From: Nereocystis luetkeana
Lineage: Eukaryota > Sar > Phaeophyceae > Laminariales > Laminariaceae
Assembly: GCA_031213475.1 (NCBI GenBank)
Contig: JARUPZ010000006.1
Span: 2,757,501 to 2,821,500, forward strand
DNA length: 64,000 nt
Direction of reading: 5' to 3'
In this document: positions 62,393-64,000 of the stretch, piece after piece
Layout of the letters: every line of letters starts with the position of its first letter
Numbering within the stretch: position 1 is the first letter of the stretch
Notes under the pieces: generated by a model
What the model was told of the DNA's origin: nothing
The model's input: only the letters and a program-made list of their open reading frames with translations
The model's database searches: none
Position numbers and translations under genes: made by a program

Positions 62393-63336
62393 ACAGTGTC
62401 CACTGGTGAGACCCTTTCGTTCTAAAACTAATTCATGAGTCCTCAAACGTCATTCATCCACCACCACTTCAAGATCGTACCCCTTGTATAACGGTTTTCG
62501 TGAAAGTAGTTGTAGAAAGGTGGTGACAAACACCCCCCCAGCACGGAAACTACCTACTGCTTATTGGCATCCCAATCCCACCTTTCGCTTCGTGTCTCCA
62601 ACACTGGGCCACTAATCTTGGATAGTCAAATAGAGGTATCCTGCTCGGTTACACCATGCCTACATCATGTTTTCCAGCATTAGTCATGCAATCTAGAATT
62701 CCTACAACCGTTCTTCTCCGATCAGGCGGATCGCCCGATGCTTGGAGACGGACGACACAACAGGTGCGTGGTACGCTCAACTACTTCACGATCGCGTTCG
62801 CAAATGAAGGGAACCTTTAGTTTGGGCATTGGGCATATGTGGCCTCGCCTTTTTAGAACTGCCCTCCCCATGCGGGGACGAAGCACTTGGAAACTAGGGT
62901 CAACCTTATGTACATGTACAGCAGTGCAGTACTCAAACGGTGAAGATGCCCAATCGTCATTGGGAACCATGTCAGATACTTGAACAAAGTCAAGCTCGTT
63001 TGATTCTCCGTTCACTGCGTCAGCGACTAAGACGGCGCGTGAGTATGCGCGCTGGGGAGGGGCTTTGTTTTCCTATCGGAAACTACCAGGTTTTCTATCC
63101 TCAGTTTGATTTGCATTGTGTATCTCGTATCCACTGCTTAGGATGCATGTATTTGATCTGGAAGAGCAGACACCCTTGCTACAGGCTAAGCGCTCCGGAT
63201 AGAGGCCAGCGCTCCGAGGTCCTTTCAGCACGAATGTAAAACAAAAGCCTGTTTTCACGGTTTTCAAATATTCGTGCATGATACTATCGAGTAACTGTTC
63301 ACGCATCCCTCAGTATTCGGGCGTTGTGATCACGGG
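62393..63336. other. Non-coding stretch
   Basis: Antisense and sense ORFs of about 80-100 codons without domains. Confidence 0.4.
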
Positions 63337-64000
63337 ATTGCAACTATTTATGTGTGTGATCCCCGATTCTGTGACACAAACTGCTGTGTCGACATCCTGG
63401 TAGTCGATAATCTAGTGCCGGGTGGTTTGTAACTACCAGTACTAATATGCCCGGTGCCACTAGGTTGATAGGTTTTATTTATTCGTTGGTGTCGCACTGC
63501 TATCTCTCTCTGCTCTTGGACGGGATGCGTGCGTCGTGCCTGCCGTATCCAGTGTGAAGTGATACCAGCTCGGTATGCTGAATGAAGATGATATACATAC
63601 CTTACAGCAGTCGGGATGAATAAGGTAATGCGGCCGTATGTGTTCGACTCGTACTCTGCACGTATTGTGTATGTGTTCTTCGCCTTAAACCATTCTTTCT
63701 ACCCGTCGACATCCAGCACAACCAGTGTCCGTGCCCTTTATTTGATCCTAGAGAGAGATTTTTCCTGTGGTCACAAACTACACCACAGTCATCACAATAT
63801 ACGTGGATTTCTCGAAAGTTCCATGTTTGCCAGCCGACAATGCACGTTGTTGTCCAGGGGTTCATCGTTCTAAAGGGTGGTTATGTACGCCCAAACAGCG
63901 TAAGGCTCGACATTGTTAGTTTCCGTTATCACTTAACCGAGCAAACGGTCCACGAGAGCATGCGTGTATTAGTACGTACGGCACCTATGGCTTGTATCGA
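63337..64000 (-). repeat. Inverted copy of the 13.5 kb and 16.0-16.4 kb repeat segments
   Basis: Read on the minus strand, it starts with the segment found at 13480-13640, continues with a LINE A-like 3' end (63660-63800: TTTCTACCCGTCGACATCC, TGTGGTCACAAACTACACC) and then the flank found at 16100-16447. It shows that those separate pieces once formed one unit. It continues past the window edge. Confidence 0.65.

Overview
This is nuclear DNA from a eukaryote with a repeat-rich genome. It holds LINE-type and Ty1/copia retrotransposons, tRNA-derived SINEs, MITEs, minisatellites and one gene that appears to contain GT-AG introns. There are no operons, Shine-Dalgarno signals or CRISPR arrays. The mix of LINE families with AP-endonuclease-like domains, a copia element and gene pieces split by introns of about 500 nt would suit an alga or another protist. 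A photosynthetic stramenopile such as a brown alga is my best guess, but nothing in the window proves it.

Layout. 1-4.7 kb: an intact LINE (family A) with a 1243-codon ORF, a 0.9 kb 3' UTR and a (CA)n tail. 4.7-9.8 kb: a scrambled mosaic of family A fragments in both orientations, two inverted copies of a 395-bp MITE and two inverted copies of a ~115-bp MITE. 9.8-17.6 kb: mostly non-coding repeats, with the 3' ends of LINE families B and C, a 5'-truncated family A copy and a SINE. 17.7-22.0 kb: a long family B copy with a nonsense codon and two frameshifts. 22.35-29.35 kb: a complete copia element with one open gag-pol ORF, 450-bp LTRs and a 5-bp target duplication. 29.4-36.9 kb: nested LINE 3' ends, a 1.94-kb DNA-transposon-like insertion with CGTCTTAG subterminal arrays, GC-rich arrays and a 785-bp element with inverted ends. 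36.9-39.7 kb: a second long family B copy, 5' truncated. 39.7-47.9 kb: non-coding, with a 0.75-kb foldback, minisatellites and a third ~115-bp MITE. 48-50.1 kb: the only convincing host gene, a glycosyltransferase-like protein in at least three phase-compatible exons. 51.1-55.1 kb: a decayed LINE of a different lineage (family D). 56-64 kb: minisatellites (about 65, 281, 107 and 64 bp periods) and dispersed repeats.

The retroelements probably interact. Families A, B and C share 3'-end motifs, which suggests recognition by related reverse transcriptases. Most of the long (AAC)n tracts are LINE tails.

The most unusual signal is the 9-mer TACCWGGTA, found exactly 17 times. Where a paralogous sequence without it can be aligned (four cases), it is a precise 7-nt gain that turns TA into TA-CCWGG-TA. 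That is the form expected of excision scars of a TA-targeting DNA transposon.
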